From contig JAOVVO010000359.1 in assembly GCA_028564675.1 (NCBI GenBank), positions 1 to 64,000 on the forward strand: a DNA stretch of 64,000 nucleotides, given 5' to 3'. Below, in pieces: positions 1 to 15,100 of this stretch; the first letter of the stretch is position 1, and each line of letters starts with the position of its first letter. The notes under the pieces were generated by a model that saw only the letters and a program-made list of their open reading frames with translations, had not been told where the DNA came from and did no database searches. The position numbers and the translations under genes are program-made. The DNA is from Onchocerca lupi. Lineage: Eukaryota > Nematoda > Chromadorea > Rhabditida > Onchocercidae.

Positions 1-127
1 CTCCAATATCTTCTGGATTATCGGCATTTTTTAGATCTATATCATATGCTAATAATTGATTGGCCAAAGGTATTTTTTCTTCCAGCTTTGTAAGCTCCGA
101 TTGCATCATTCTCAATTGTTCTTTTTC
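1..127 (-). repeat. second copy of anc-1 coding repeat, cut by window edge
   Basis: Bases 1-127 are identical to 4965-5091 by eye, with no mismatch even at third codon positions. On the minus strand they encode part of exon 151-1. Identity ends at base 127, just where the two exons diverge (LDEKLAEKEQL here, KLKHEKEQL in the other copy). The genomic offset is 4964 bp. The match may continue to the left, outside the window. Confidence 0.95.
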
Positions 128-3100
128 CGCTAACTTCTCATCCAACTTTTTCTGCAAAAGATGATCTTATTAATAATATAAGAATATTATATGAAAAAGT
201 GGCCGTTACAAAAATTATCATATTATAAAATGAAAGAAAAATAATCTATGCTTATTTTAATTTAAAGAAGCAAATTTACCTTGCATTTTTCAACGAATTT
301 TTGCATATTTTCAAGTTCAAATTGAAGAGATGGGAGATTAATGTTCCCTAGATGTGACCGAGAAATAAGCTCATTCATTGATGGCAGAATTTCATCTACT
401 GTTTCATTTAGCGCTGATTCAAATGCATTAATCTGTTCATCAATTTCAGGTAATGCTTGTTTATCTTTCCTCATTTTTCCTTTCTCCGATTCTTCCTCTT
501 CCATCATTGAGCTCAAATTTGTCCGTATTACATTCATGCGATTGAGTAATTCGGCTAGTTTCATTTCTATTTCTTTTTCAAACGCATTACGCTCAATTTT
601 ATTTGCTCGCAATTTTTCCACTTCTACAGCCAATGTTTGCATATTCTCATCTTCTATATGAAGTTGCTGTAATTGTTCTTCAAGCTTCATCAATATTTCT
701 TCATCATATGGTTCGCTACGCAGTTTTTCTAATTCCATCCTCATAATCATTGCTTTTTCTTGACTTTCTGCTTTTGCAAGATTGTCCAGTTGTTGTTTAA
801 CAAGTAAATATATATAATTCAATTGTTCTGTTAATGTTTCAATTGCCGGTTGAGACACACGATCAACATGTGTACGAGTTTGTTTTGCTTTATCATTTTT
901 TGTTTGAAGAAATTGCAACTGAGCTTGCAATGGAGGCAATTGATGATTTAGCATCTGAAATGAAAAATGAAAATAGTTATTTGTTGAATTCAAAAATAAG
1001 CTACTTCAAAGGAATAAAATTAAAAGATGAAAAAAAAAAAAAATTTTTTTTTCTTTCATAAAAATGTATCAATAACCTCTTCAAGTTGTTCACGAATAAC
1101 CGGCTCGATCGAAAGTTTGCCATTAAGATATTCTAATTCTCCAGCCAATTGTTGAGCAGATTCATTCAAAATATTTTCATCCTGCAGCTCGCTATTCATC
1201 GAAGATATGAGATTTTCATATTGCTGTTGTGTTTGCTCAACATCTACATCATAAAAACGAACATCAGCATATGCAGCTTCTAATGGATCTAATTGTTCAG
1301 AAAGGCTTTGTAATTTTGTCATCAGACCACGTAAATCATTCAGTTCCTCAGCTGCTTTCTGAAATGAATGTATAGCATGAATGATTAAATAGAAAAAAAT
1401 TAAGCAGCTTGGTAATTAATAAAATGAAAATTTTTATATAAACCTTAAGTTTATCGAGATCATCAGCCACTTGTTCATAGGATCTAATCTGCTTATTCCC
1501 AATCTCATCAAGTGGTTTCCGTTTTGTTTCAAGCTGATCTGTTGCATTATCTCGTTCAACAATAAATTGTGACCATAGATTGGCATGATGTGATAAATTG
1601 GCTTGGACTATTTTTGCATTCATAACAGTTTCATTTAAATGTATAGCCACATCTTCATTTTCTGGTATTTTTGTCAGCATTTCTGTTGCCATTTCAAGAG
1701 GGCTCACGAATGCATCCAATGTTGTAGTGTATATTGTTGGAAATGCTTCTGCATCATTCAGCACTTCTTCACCTTCTTTAATCAAAGCGTTCAATTCGTT
1801 ACATAAATGATTGCAATTTTCATGCATTTTTTCTGCTGCACATAGATCACTGATTCGTTTCTCTATTATTTCTCGATCAATCTGCAATCGAAATAAATGA
1901 AATGAGAAATGATAAATTGAGATTGAACCAATTTCAGTAATTTCGTTCATATTTATATAAATATTATCATTAAATTGTCACCTTGAGATGATTCAAAGCT
2001 TCTTCGATTGTACGAAGAAGATTTTGTTTTTCAGTTATTCTTTCCACATCAAGATTTCTTTCATCAGCATCACCGATCTTATTTTTAAGCCTTTCCAAAT
2101 TAGCAAATTTGTCCTAAATGAAAAATAATTATGAATTGCAAGTGAATAATATTAAATTCATTTCATATTTCAAATAATAAAAAAATAAACAAACAAACTT
2201 ACATTTATATCACTTAGCTGACTATCGAGTTCAAGTACAGTATTTTCATCAGAAATCGATGTCGGTATAGATTGCAGTAATGAGAGCTGTGTTTCAACTT
2301 CGTCTTTGATTGCATTAAATGTCGCTAATGCTGCAAGTTTCTCCCCAACTGCACCAGTTAAACGTTTTAAAATATTATTAATTTGTCCCAATAGCCAACT
2401 ATTTCTCTCTCGTAACTCATTGCTTTCATCACACGGAGGAATATTTTCTAGCAGATTTTCAAGTTGATGTTTCTTTCCTTCTAATTCATTTAATGCAGCA
2501 TTTTGTTCCTCAACTGTTTTCATCGGTATTTGTTCCATTTCATTGATGTAATTCTGCACACTTTCGTTGATCAAATTTATCTCCGGAATTATAGCATATA
2601 ATTTGGCACGATTCGTTAACTTTTCTCTCTTATCATCAAGTGCATTTTGTAACTCTACAACACGACCAAATAGATCATCAGTTATTAATGCGCGTTTTAC
2701 CATACCTTCCGAACCTTGTAATCTTTCTTCTAGCTTTTCAATTTTCTCTCTGAGTTTTCGCAATTTTTCAGCTAATTGAGCAATATTCTCCAACTGTTGT
2801 GATAGTTCAATATTAGAATCAATTGCAATAACATCATCACTAATTGAAGCTAGTGTAGATATTATTTCATCCATATCATGCATTAATTCTTGCTCTTTTT
2901 GTATATCTTTTTCGAGAGGAATAAGCAAATTTTTAATTTTCATCTTCACAGTATCTGCTTTCTTTATTAAATTTTCTTTAAGCCCACGTTCAGTGATATT
3001 TTCCATTGCTAATGTCGGAATCTGATCCAAAAGAGAATGTAAATAATTGACATCTTCCATGGCAATTGATAAATCTTGTGAAATAATATATTTGTTGAGA

Positions 3101-6100
3101 AAATCATCAACTTTTTGTTCCATACAATCAAGCTGTTGTTGAATATCATCAAGAAGATTTTCTTGTTCCTTTGCATGATTCAGTTTATCATTTACACGTG
3201 TTGATAAATCATTGTATCGATCTGTTAGTACATCGACATTATGATAAAGCTGTTCAATGTTTTCAGTTTTTACCGGCAATAATAGATCTCTGATACGATC
3301 AGATTTTTCAACTATCATTGGTAAAACAATATCGTTGAAATTCTTCACTTCACTAGTTGTTACTTCAAGCTTTTCAAAATCATTTTCGGCATTAACAATA
3401 GCTTGTTCGAAATCATTGATCAAATTTGATAGATTATTTTCAGCTTCCAATTCTTGCTTCTTCTTCACAATTTCATCATACCATTGTTGGAAATTTTTGT
3501 TCACATCTGATAAACGATTATTAAAATCTTCTACTGTAGAAACAGGCCTCAATAATGGTATTAATTGTTCTTTCAATTCATCTAATTCTTCCAATAGTTT
3601 TCGTAATTCACGAATGTCATTGAATCCTTTATCAGCAATAGCTAATTCGCAATTAGCATTTGGTGATTCTAATTTACATACATTATTTTCAAGATTCATC
3701 AATTGTTCATTTACGTTATTTGCTATTTCATCAAATTTATTCAGCATATCAAGTCGATCTTCCAAATTTCTTTCAACATTATCGTATTGCTCATTTAGTG
3801 TCGAAATTTCATCAATTGCCTTTTCACGTAACGAATCTGTATCCGGTATTTTTTCCAATTTATCATATACATCTTGTATTACTTCCAAATGTGATCGACC
3901 ATTTTTAAGATTATCAATTGCCTTCTGCAAATCGCTTGTTGTTACATTGACATCACTTTCAATTTTGTATGCTTCATCCATCATATAACGTAGCTCATCA
4001 CTTTCTTTGTTAATTGTCGATTGCAATGTTATATGAGCATTTTCATTAACCAATTGTTCTTGGGTTTCATTCAAAAGTCTTTTAAGATTTTCATACTGAT
4101 CAACTACAAATGGTATCCTTAAAGCATCTGAATGTAGCACCAATTTCATTGGTTTGCATTCCTTTTCCTTTAGTTGTTCCAACGTATCGCTTATTTCTCC
4201 ATGCTCATTTTTTAATTCTTCTAATCGTAAAGCTTGTGTTTCATCATATGGTGTACTACGAACCATTATGGCACGATCGCTTAATTTGTTCAATCGATTG
4301 ATCAAATCATTTTGCATGTCAACAAGTTGCTTTTCTGTTGCAACATCATCAGTAAGTGATGACAACAATTCCTGAAATATTTCTTCAATTATAAAAATTA
4401 ATAAATAATTATATAAAATATAATACAAAAATAAACTAAACAATTCGAAAAAATAAAAAAAAAAAAAAAAAATGCATATATAATCAAATAAAATTGATAC
4501 CTTAACATCTCCGGCAGCTTTTTCAATTTTTTGCTTGATTTTATTAATTCCAGGAAGATAACTGGGTAAATTTTGTTGTACAGTTTGTTCTTTATCTACC
4601 GTTTTCTGCAACAATTGCATTATCTGATCCTGTAATCGTTGCAATATATCTATATCATTGATTGCTGTCGTATATGGTTGTGGTTGTGAATAGCTTCTAA
4701 GCAATCCTTCGATATTATCCATAATTATTCGTATTTCATCTTCTAATTCTTTTTCAGTAATTTTCCAATCATTCAATGATTTCAGATGACTTGTGATAGA
4801 ATACCGTAAAACACGTAGCTTATCAATAAGGGGCATTATTTCATTCAACATTCTTTCCATATTAATACGCTGTTCGTTAGTCATTATATTGCGATCACAA
4901 TCTTTCAACTTATCCAATGTTGAAACTAAGAATTGTTTTAAATTTTCAATATTTTTTGCTTTTTCTCCAATATCTTCTGGATTATCGGCATTTTTTAGAT
5001 CTATATCATATGCTAATAATTGATTGGCCAAAGGTATTTTTTCTTCCAGCTTTGTAAGCTCCGATTGCATCATTCTCAATTGTTCTTTTTCATGCTTCAA
5101 TTTTGCTGATTCCTGCAAAAATGTCTCGGTTAGATAATAAACAAATTCGCTAAGAATTACATGTATTTATACATGGGTTTTGCAATGACCTGTTCGTGTA
5201 TATTGTAGGGTACTGTTTCATTCATAGCATCAGTTTCATCAGCAATACAAATGTTAACTTCTTGCAGCTTCTGCTTCAACTCTAAGAGATCATTTTCTTT
5301 AATGCTCGATGGACGTCTTAATTCATCTTCGACAACCTGCAAGTATTGGACTTGAATTTTTCTGCGTAATATTATGAATATTGTGAAGTATTATTGCATT
5401 TTGTACAATTTACGTGAATCTTTTTGTTAGCTGATATTTTAAGTATTAAAATGCTTTATTTCAAATTTTATCTCATCTTTGAAATACAAAAATTTGTATC
5501 GATTTAAGTTTTGCGACCTGGATTATCGTTGTTACGGTTCTGGAAACCATAAGCATAATTTTTTTTCGTCTTGAGCAATTGCTAAGAGTTGCATCAGGTA
5601 AAACGCATTCTATCATGTTCTCTACATATTTCCGCCGCTGTGAACATTGCGCTCGTAGTAAATTCAAGTCGGATTGTACATATTCCAACTGATTTCGAAC
5701 CTGATGATTTAAAGACTATTCATTTGGATTTCTTCAGGCAAAACCCAATTTTCAAATTAATTTAATATGATTTTGCTAATCTATAGACTTTGAAATTAAA
5801 ATAATATATAGAAATCTAAAGGTTGACTTGTCAGGAATGAGAAAAGCTATTTGTCTGCAGTCAATTTCCTTCAAGAAGAGCAGAGGCCTAAACAGTTTCC
5901 TTGCTTAATTGGATCACATAGTAGTAAAAACAAATTTTCGCTAAGCAAATGAACATACATCTTGAATAGTATTTCGAGTACGCTGGTCAACGTCGGTACT
6001 GAGCTGACTAAGCTTTTTGGCGATACCCTCGTAATTTGCTTGCAACGTTATCTCATCATCGATTTCTTTTTGTAATTCTCGAAGAAATGTCTATGAAATG

Positions 6101-9100
6101 ATAATACTATACTCTTTTGTGCATTTCCAAAGGATTATTTTTAGATGTCTCTTGAGCGAATCTTCGAATTTTTTGGTTGAATAACTATTCTATTGAAAAC
6201 AAAACCTTCCTATTCTGTATATTTCTTTTATGATAAGATTATTCTGGAATTAAATCTGAAATGCCATAAGCTTTACAGCTTTCGTTACTATGATTAATAT
6301 GATCGTTATAACTGACTGATACGATTTCTACAGTTTTTGAAATTTATTATACACAAGAAAGTTACAAACCATAAATGGTTCTTCCAGTGAACGTAGATGT
6401 AGCGTTAATGAGCGAATGACAGCTAAATCATCACCGGAAACTTTACGCAAGAGATCATTACAGGCAATGTCTAGCTGACGCCTTCTCTCACTGAGTTCCT
6501 TTAAAAAGGATCGATTAACTTGCGGAATTGAAGAGTTTTTAATTAACAGAACTAGCCAGGAAATATCAAAAATAAAAACTGAACAGGTCCTATGCGAATT
6601 GCTTTTTATTTCATATGAATTACCAGAATGGCAATTTTGTATAGCTACAATATAACATCATTCTTCTGTTCAAAAAGCACCACAAATGTAAAGTCATCAA
6701 TACAATATCTGATATACTAACATTTAAAATAATACAAATGTAATACAAATATTCAATCCCAGAAAGGACTTTGTCATTAAAAAAATCAAAGAAGGAAGAA
6801 TGAACTACCTTAAGTTTTCTCACGTCAGTCTGAGCGCTGCTCAATGGTTTTAGTGATCGAGCGTAATCGGCATTTAGCCTACTAAGCGAATCAGCTAATA
6901 CATTCAATTCCGAATCAATATCTGATAATAAAAGCCGTATTTCTGGAGTTTCTTTTGCTTGTAATACTCGTTGTATCTAAAATCAATAACGTAAGCCTAA
7001 CAAAATATCAGAAAAGAAGTTACTAAATAAAAAATTCAAAATTCGTAAAGTCGAATTTACTTCTGTTGTCATGATAAAAAGATGGTAACACCACTCTCTT
7101 ATTCAACTTTTCTCATATTTATCAATTCCAGTCGAATAATGATTCTAGGGTCATCCAGCAAATTATATCTTTCAAAGGAGTGTAATTGTATTTACATCTT
7201 GAAGGAAACCCATTATGACTAATTCGAATTTTAGAATTTAATTTACTAATTCAAATTTTAAAATTCAAATCCGTTAAATATTCTGCTGATTTGGAATAAT
7301 TTTCACGAATAATACGATACCCAACTTCTCTCTTTTCCCTAGGTTTTTTTCAAACTTCTGGAATTTATTTCGCGACACTTTAACTTTGTTCAACAGTTGC
7401 CCCTTCTCTATCTCGGTGAAATTTTTCACTTGAGCAACACGAAGTTTACAAAATTTTCTAGAAAAGAGAAACTCTGTCAAAAATTGAAAGCAGCTCCGCA
7501 TAAAAAGCTTTATCTAGTTTGCTCGCATGATCAGATAGTTATAAATGAGGATTGGTTGATATAATGAATTCAAAAAGTGTTGATGTTGCGGAGAATAAGA
7601 AATAAAGTAGAATTCGAAAATAGAATAAAATGAAGAATCTAAGAGCGAAAATGTTAAAGAACGGAAATGTAAATCTAAAATTTTGAAACTTAAAAAGGAA
7701 AAATAACCAATGCATAAGCAGAACTAGTTCCTTCATACGATGCCACTTCCACATGATCTGCATGATACATCTCATCTTCATCAGTTTCAGAAGCAGACAA
7801 TGAATTAAGAGAAAGCTGTAAAAATGGAATGATTGATGCTCTCTAAAGAATTTTCGATAACTCATTTTCTAAATATAATCATAAGATAATGATAATCATT
7901 TTTATGATAACAAATAAAAAAATTGCCTGCTTTCCCATATTTATAACTTCAATCATAAATTACAATTTCAACCGATCAAATTCGAAAGTTTTCTTCTTCT
8001 TTAGATTTTTATTATACTTTCGCTTATTATCAAGATTTTATATTACTGTCTCATTAATTTAAATTCTCTAATTCAATACCTACTTTTTTTTTAAATGAAT
8101 TTTTATGCTACTCATTTTCCACTGAAATCTAAATTACTTTAATTTCGCGCATTCCTTAAAATAACAGGAGTACTACGGTTAAAAATGAAGAACTTCACAA
8201 GTGTAAATATAGAGAGATTGTGTTCACTGAAATAGTGAAATGATTCATTCCTTTGTATAAGTCGCAAATTATTTTCCAATCATTTAAATTCTACATTAAA
8301 TGATTTATATCTGAAATTTACCTGAGACAGCGTCGACGGTGAATGTAAATCTGAAAGATGTACTGAAAGTGCTTGTTTTTCAGAGAAATTCCTGGAACCA
8401 ATTCGATGCAATAATGTGTAGTACCGATCACATTGAATTTTAACTTCATTTGAATGTAGTGGATCAAGTTTGAGACTTAAAAATTTGTCAACCAATGCTT
8501 GATGTGATAAACACATACCGTAAATGCTCCGAAGCCTGAAAAATATATTGATGTCGCGATGTACTGAAATTAATTCGGAAATGCTTTTTATTAGCATTAC
8601 TAAGTGAATCATAGACAATTTAATCAGGTAGCGATAGGAGAATATATGGATTCACTAGAAAATTTGGGATTCAAACCATTTACAAAATTTGAAAAATTAT
8701 GAGAAAGCTTTGCATACCTATATAAAGAATACAGAAGTCTTGGTCACAGTTCTCAAAAAAGAATACAAAATAGTGCACCTAGCTTAGCCATATATTTAGA
8801 AAATGTTAACGTTTAACACAAGATACAATTTATTCCCTCACAAAAAAAAAAAAAAAAATTCAAAATGCTTCAATAAAACAAACCTTTCCTCCCGTTCAAC
8901 TGCATTATCTAAAGATTCCGCTCGATTAAGATCTTCTTCCATTAAATTAATCCACTTAGTAAAGGCAGTCAATTTTGTAGATATTCGTTGTTCACGACGT
9001 TTAGATTTAGCAATTGTATTTTTGAAATATCCAATTCGTCCATCAAAATTGGCTGTCTTTTCGACAAGCTCATCAAGTGATCCTCGCCATTGGATATTAC

Positions 9101-12100
9101 TATTTTTTATTAGCACTGTCATCTAAAAATTTAAATTAAATCAGAGAGAAGAGTAAGTTTGTCGGATGTATTTAGCTTTAAAATGTAAATACAAAATGGG
9201 AGGAAAAGTAGCTGCAAAAAGATTATATAATAAATCCAAAGTTTTTGGTTTAATAGTATTCGGTGACAATCATGATTTCAAAACAATGACATCCGCATCA
9301 TTTAAGACTCAAATTAAGTAATAAGTCACTAAATAGTGATTTTTGATGAAAAGGAAACAATTTTTAGGACGCCAAAAACTTTAATAAATGAGCCTCAGAT
9401 CTTTATAAGTTACTGAATCTGGAAATTATTTATTAAATAAAACATCCAGAACTAAAAAGATATTTCTTTTTAATCAAACATAGATTTCAAATTCTTGTAT
9501 AAATAAATTCATTGTTTGATCTGAGATTTTTTTTTTTTTCAAATTCTAAACCAAAAAAAAGAAAAACGAAATTTTTCGAAAAAAGGTGAATTGTAATATA
9601 GTGTATTTTACAAGTGCAATAATAAATGTTAAATGTTGAAGTAGCAAAATAACGTTGAACTAACAGAAAAATAGGAAAATGATCTGCAATACTTACCGAT
9701 CACGCTTCAGAACCTATTGTCACCATTCTTTAAAGGAATGGCTTACGATTGCGAAAAATAGTTGGCAGCCTATAAAATCAAGCTAAAATGAATAAAAGAC
9801 GAGCCTTATCAAGTTCTTCTTTCCAAGGAATCCACTTCGTGACTTCATCAATTTTAAAAGCATCCAAATTTTGGTCATTCATATCACGCTCAATAACTGC
9901 TTCCAGTTGATCTTCCTTTTGTGTTAGAATAACTAACGATCGTTCCATACAATCTTCCACTGTTGCTCGTCGAACTTCTTGTCTTTTGTCCATTATTCGT
10001 TTCAACTTCGAAAGAATCTCAAAATGAAATGCCTGGTTAACTAAAATTTTTTCATTTACTATTTTTATTTTTCGTCACTTACTGTTTATTTATTTCTTAC
10101 TTGTTTGATTTCATTTAATCATTTCATTATTTCTTTGGCATCCATCCATCCAATTTTATTTGTTATTTAATCATATAAGCTTCTATTACTCAATTTCATC
10201 CTCAAAAAGAAAGGAGAATATTAGAATGTTTTGGAATCGAATGAATATTCGATCCCGATACAATATTTTTGTTTGCTAAAATTCGGAGATATAATTATTC
10301 GGTACAATAACAAAATTACCGCTGATAATTAGAAATTGAGCATTACTGAAAAGAAGGAGAAAAGTTAAACCATAACCTTCCTGCTATAGTGATCCTAACC
10401 ACTTTATTATGCACAATTTCTTTACTTAGTAATCATATTTATGATAATTTATAAATCTTCATGTGCTACGAACATCAAACCATTGCAACCCGTAAAAATA
10501 CTGAAATTTTAGCAATTATTTTCACTTACATCATTTGCTTTAGCTTTTTCATGACCGGTAAGATCGTCACTAATTGCAACAAGCTGAATCATCAACTCAG
10601 CTTCCTTCTTGCCATTCTCCTGTATTTTGTTTTACAAATTCACTCTCAGCATTTCAGTAATTTCCTTTTCGAAGAGAAAAATCGAATTCTTTAAATCAGT
10701 TAAAACATGGATTATTTAATTTCTTACAATGCATTAATATGCCCGAGGAATGGGAAATTCATCGTTTTTAGAAAATTAGGAAATTAATCAGTGTGAATTT
10801 TTAAACACAACGTGCTGCTAATAAGTTTCATGAAGCTCGCAACCATTGTCTACGACAGTTGAAATCAAGTGGAAAAAATACCAGTGAAACAGTGATGAAC
10901 TCAATGACATCATCCAGATGCTCACAGGTATGAATGTCCGTCAAGAATGCACTCTCTAACTGATTCGACACATCGAAAAATTCTTGGAAACGCTTCGAGA
11001 GCCCCATCGGTTCTTCCTGAACTTAGTAACCGATTAAATTTTACTTACTTCTTGATTTTTTATTCCAGTTCCACACACTCAAATTTCTCTGCACCAAAAG
11101 TACAAGCTGTGGGTAATGAAGTAAAAAAGATATACATATTTCGAGCAGAAAGTTTTCAATTTCAGTGTTAGAAATAAGAAGTGAAAAAGAATTCTCACTG
11201 TAGAACCGACGCTCAGAGGAATATTCTTAATTCTGTTTAAAGCGTCAACAACTGATAAGTCGGCGATCGTCATATTGGCGTCAAGTTGACAGGCTGTAAG
11301 CTCTTTTCCCAATTTATCCAGTTTATTGAACGCTTCACTCATTTCGTTCGTCTGTAAAAAAAAATTCATAATAGAAGGGAACTATCTATATTTAAAGAAT
11401 GATGTTTTTTGAAGAAAATATAATTTTATAAAATGTGTGCAGAATCGTCAAGGTGCTGCTACCAAAAATCGATAAAATGCATAAAAAGTAAAATATTGAA
11501 ATTCAAATAAAACAGTTAGCAATGGAACATACACTTCGATACATATCGATTTCTATACCAATCGAGGCTTCATGCATTATTTTGAGCAACTTATCCTCAG
11601 CATCTTTGACAAATTTTTGGAATTCTTTGCATTTAAGTAGAAGAATCTTTCGTTTTGCCATCAAATCCACCAATTTGTCTAATTGTAATACGAGAACTCG
11701 CAATCTGTAAGTAGAAATAATATGTATAACGGCAAACTTAGCTTCCATTGCAAAATAAATTCTCGTAAATTCAGGAATTCATCCAGTGGTCATGTAAAAT
11801 CTCCAAAAAAAAAAAAAAAAAAAAAATCGAACTTTTCCTTGATTCGATTACATTCTAACTGGAAAAAAGATGATTGAATAGATTCAAACTGCGAGCATAA
11901 AGTATTTGCTTCAGGTGCACATTCGTTTTCAACAAGTTTTAAAAGTTCTTCAAGCCTTGTACATATTCCTTCGATCTGAAATTCTTGCATTAATACAACA
12001 AATTTCTTTTTATCGCTTTTGTCAAGCATTTATTCACAATAAGCTTCTTCCGTCCTTTCGGAAAACTTGAATTGAATGATCGGCCATAATAATAAATACA

Positions 12101-15100
12101 AATTATTACAAATTAAAATGCGGAATAAACTTCCTTTTACTTGGTATAAAAGCGACTTTTTAATTCGGAGTTGTTGGAAATCCCAAAAATCAGATACTCA
12201 AAACTGGCTTAAAACATTCAAAATTAGCTTCATTATTTGCTCTTTGCACGGAAGTGGTTCTTTCGCAAACCACATGTGAATATGTTATAATCTATTTCAA
12301 ATTTTTGAATTCTGTGTTAAGTAAGCATATAATATCTGATGTGTTAACCAAGACATACTGATAAGTGAAAAAAAAAATAACATCTTAAACTACATAGTAT
12401 TTTATCAGAGATAATAACTGATAACGTTTCCGCAATTTGGTAAAAACCCAAAACCTGGAAAAAAATTCTATGATGAAATTTTTAATTTCTCATAAAATTA
12501 AAAAAAAAAAAAATCTTAATAGAAAATATAATGAACGATCAATGAAATGGATAATAAATTCGAGTAACGTATTAACAAAAATTTGCTTTCAGAAAAAATC
12601 AAAATTTTAGAGAAACCTGTTGTGATGTGATCGAATTCCACTGTTCGTTTTCTTGTTTAATGGCATTTAATGTTTCATAGAAATGCTGTAGGCCAGTAAA
12701 GAGATCCATTTTTGCTTGTAAGATTTTTTGGCTTTCCTTAACTGTTACAAGAAGTTCTGAAAGCGCTGGCTTGTCACTTAATACTTTTTGTGCCTCTTGT
12801 TGGTAATCCTGAAAATAGAAATGGGGAATAGTACAATAAAAAAATAATAAATAAGAGTATTCGAATACAGACTGTAATCAGAAACAGATTTCAAGACACA
12901 AAATTACTGTCCGTCACGAAAAAAATTCGTAAATTTTTTCATCAGAAGAAATTTGAAACGAAACAGTGCAGAAAAAATAGCCTCGACATCCAAAAATCTT
13001 TTTTTTTAAGAAATAAGATGAATGGCGAGAAGAGAAGGAAAGCTGAGCTGAATGGAGGAAAGCATATTCATAAATATTAGCAAATGTCTTTCCAAGTAAA
13101 AATGTTTCAGAATTAAAAAAAGAAGAAAAAAAAAAAGAAAAAACGAAAAACAAGAAATTCAGAAGCTGCATCATATGCAATTTCCCAGCAAAAGATATCA
13201 TCTTTCAATTGCGGAAATCTCCTCGTTTGATGCTAAACCTGAATTTAACGGAAATTTCATACTAATGAGAAAAAATGAGTCAGTAGTTCTGACATTTTAT
13301 ATTTTTTTTAGAAGATCTTTTTTTTTTTTTTTTTTGAGATAAATAACTTCGTCAATGTAAATATTTGTAATATTTACTACAACGAAATAATTCAGAACTA
13401 CTCAAAATTGAAAAAGTTAAAGATATTTCAGTCTATCCGTTCCTTTCTCTAACAACTTCTCAAACATTAAAACTGCTATGAATCTTTCATTAGATGAACA
13501 AATTCAAAATTAAAAATTGAGAGATAAGGTTGTCTAATTAATTTTTAAAGCTCAAAAACTTGCACTTTTTTGATCAATTGATAGAATATCAAAGGATTTC
13601 AACGTTGCAGTGCAAAAGTACTAAGATCTATAGCAAGTCATTAATTTCTCCTACTCACAGCAAAAGTTCAAATTTTGAAAGCACTTTTTTTCCTTATCTC
13701 GTTTTTACACAATGACAGCCGAACTTTCGCGCAAGTAAAATATGCTTGGATATGAACTTTCCTATTCTACAAATGATCAATCTCTAGTGTGTTCGTTGTA
13801 AACTTCAAAGCTTAAACTAAGGTCCAAAGTTTAGGAAAAATGCCACCCAGTTCTTGTCGTTTGACAAAAAGTTTTAAGGCACATAGCAGTCAATATATAT
13901 TCCTCAAGCTCAAAAAATATGAATTCAGTCATTGCTTTCGATCGATCCTACCGTCACAATCTTGGGCCTTTCTCAAGATTACTCGTTTATGATTCAGAAT
14001 TTCATGACATTTGGGTATATTTCAACAAATATTACTTTTCAGAATGTATATGCTATATTAAATTCGAATTTAAATAAGACACATTTTTTGATAAAGAGAT
14101 CTAATAAAATTGCAGTTCAAATTGAAAAACTGATGGAAACAACAGAATGTACATTCAGCCACTTCAAAAGCAAAAACATAAGGAGGAAGAAACTAAATAA
14201 AAACACAACTCACTGGAAGCAATGGAAGAATAACAGGAGTAGTCTAGAGAACGTCAATGCTGCTTTAACAAACTCACAGACGATTTCAATAAATATCATA
14301 TCACGCTGAACTATAAAATCCAGTTAACTGATTGGATTTATATCAACTACGTCAGAAATCAGTGAGATTGAAATCATAGCTGTAGTTCTGTAGGGTCGGC
14401 TTCGCTTTCAATCAGAATAAGCCTGTTACTGAAAAACGATCGAAAACTGCATGCCGGGCCCTTTGGCTAGGTCAATTGTCCTTGGAAAGAAGTCGCAGCC
14501 TCCAATATATTACATGCTTCATCTACTTGCAGCAGTGTGTGAATAAATTTATAATTTGTATTTTCTCGGCAAATTAGTATTTTGCTTAAGACCAGTTTGA
14601 GGCTTCTTATAACAGTTTTTAACAGATATTTTGTTCAAATTCCCAACTGAAAATAATTATTCAACTTGAAACTATCGGTCTTATAGATATATGCCTCAAA
14701 TATAACATCCTATATTACATTTGAAGCATTTATTTTTAATTTTTAAATAAAAATAATCAATCTAACATTCGCGATTTTTTGTTACAAGTTTTCAACTACT
14801 TCTAATCCGAAAATTTGGTTATAAATCGGCAAACTCCACTTTGGGAACCAGAAACATAAAATAATTAGGATAAGTCCTGCGATCTGTTCGATTTTAATTA
14901 TAAAAGTGCAGTATTTTATATTATTAATTCTAACATAAAATTTTTATAATTAAGAGATTTCTGTAAATCATTTTCTACACCAAATTACATGTCTTTATTT
15001 TCTTAATTTTGAAATAAGAAACTGGCACTAAGATGTAACCAAAGTATGTGGATAACAGATTAATAAGAGGAGGAAGCAAATGCTGGCATCATGAACTAAA

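Noticed and set aside
3257..3988. 243-codon plus-strand frame opposite the anc-1 repeat
   Set aside because: Ser/Phe/Ile-rich mirror of a coiled-coil exon; a shadow of the real gene. The same holds for other plus frames between 300 and 5100.
9747..9769. 23-nt micro-exon in anc-1
   Set aside because: It fits phase, but would leave a 31-nt intron, too short to splice. Joining 9801 to an acceptor at 9115 gives a cleaner read (DKALLIKNSNIQWRG).
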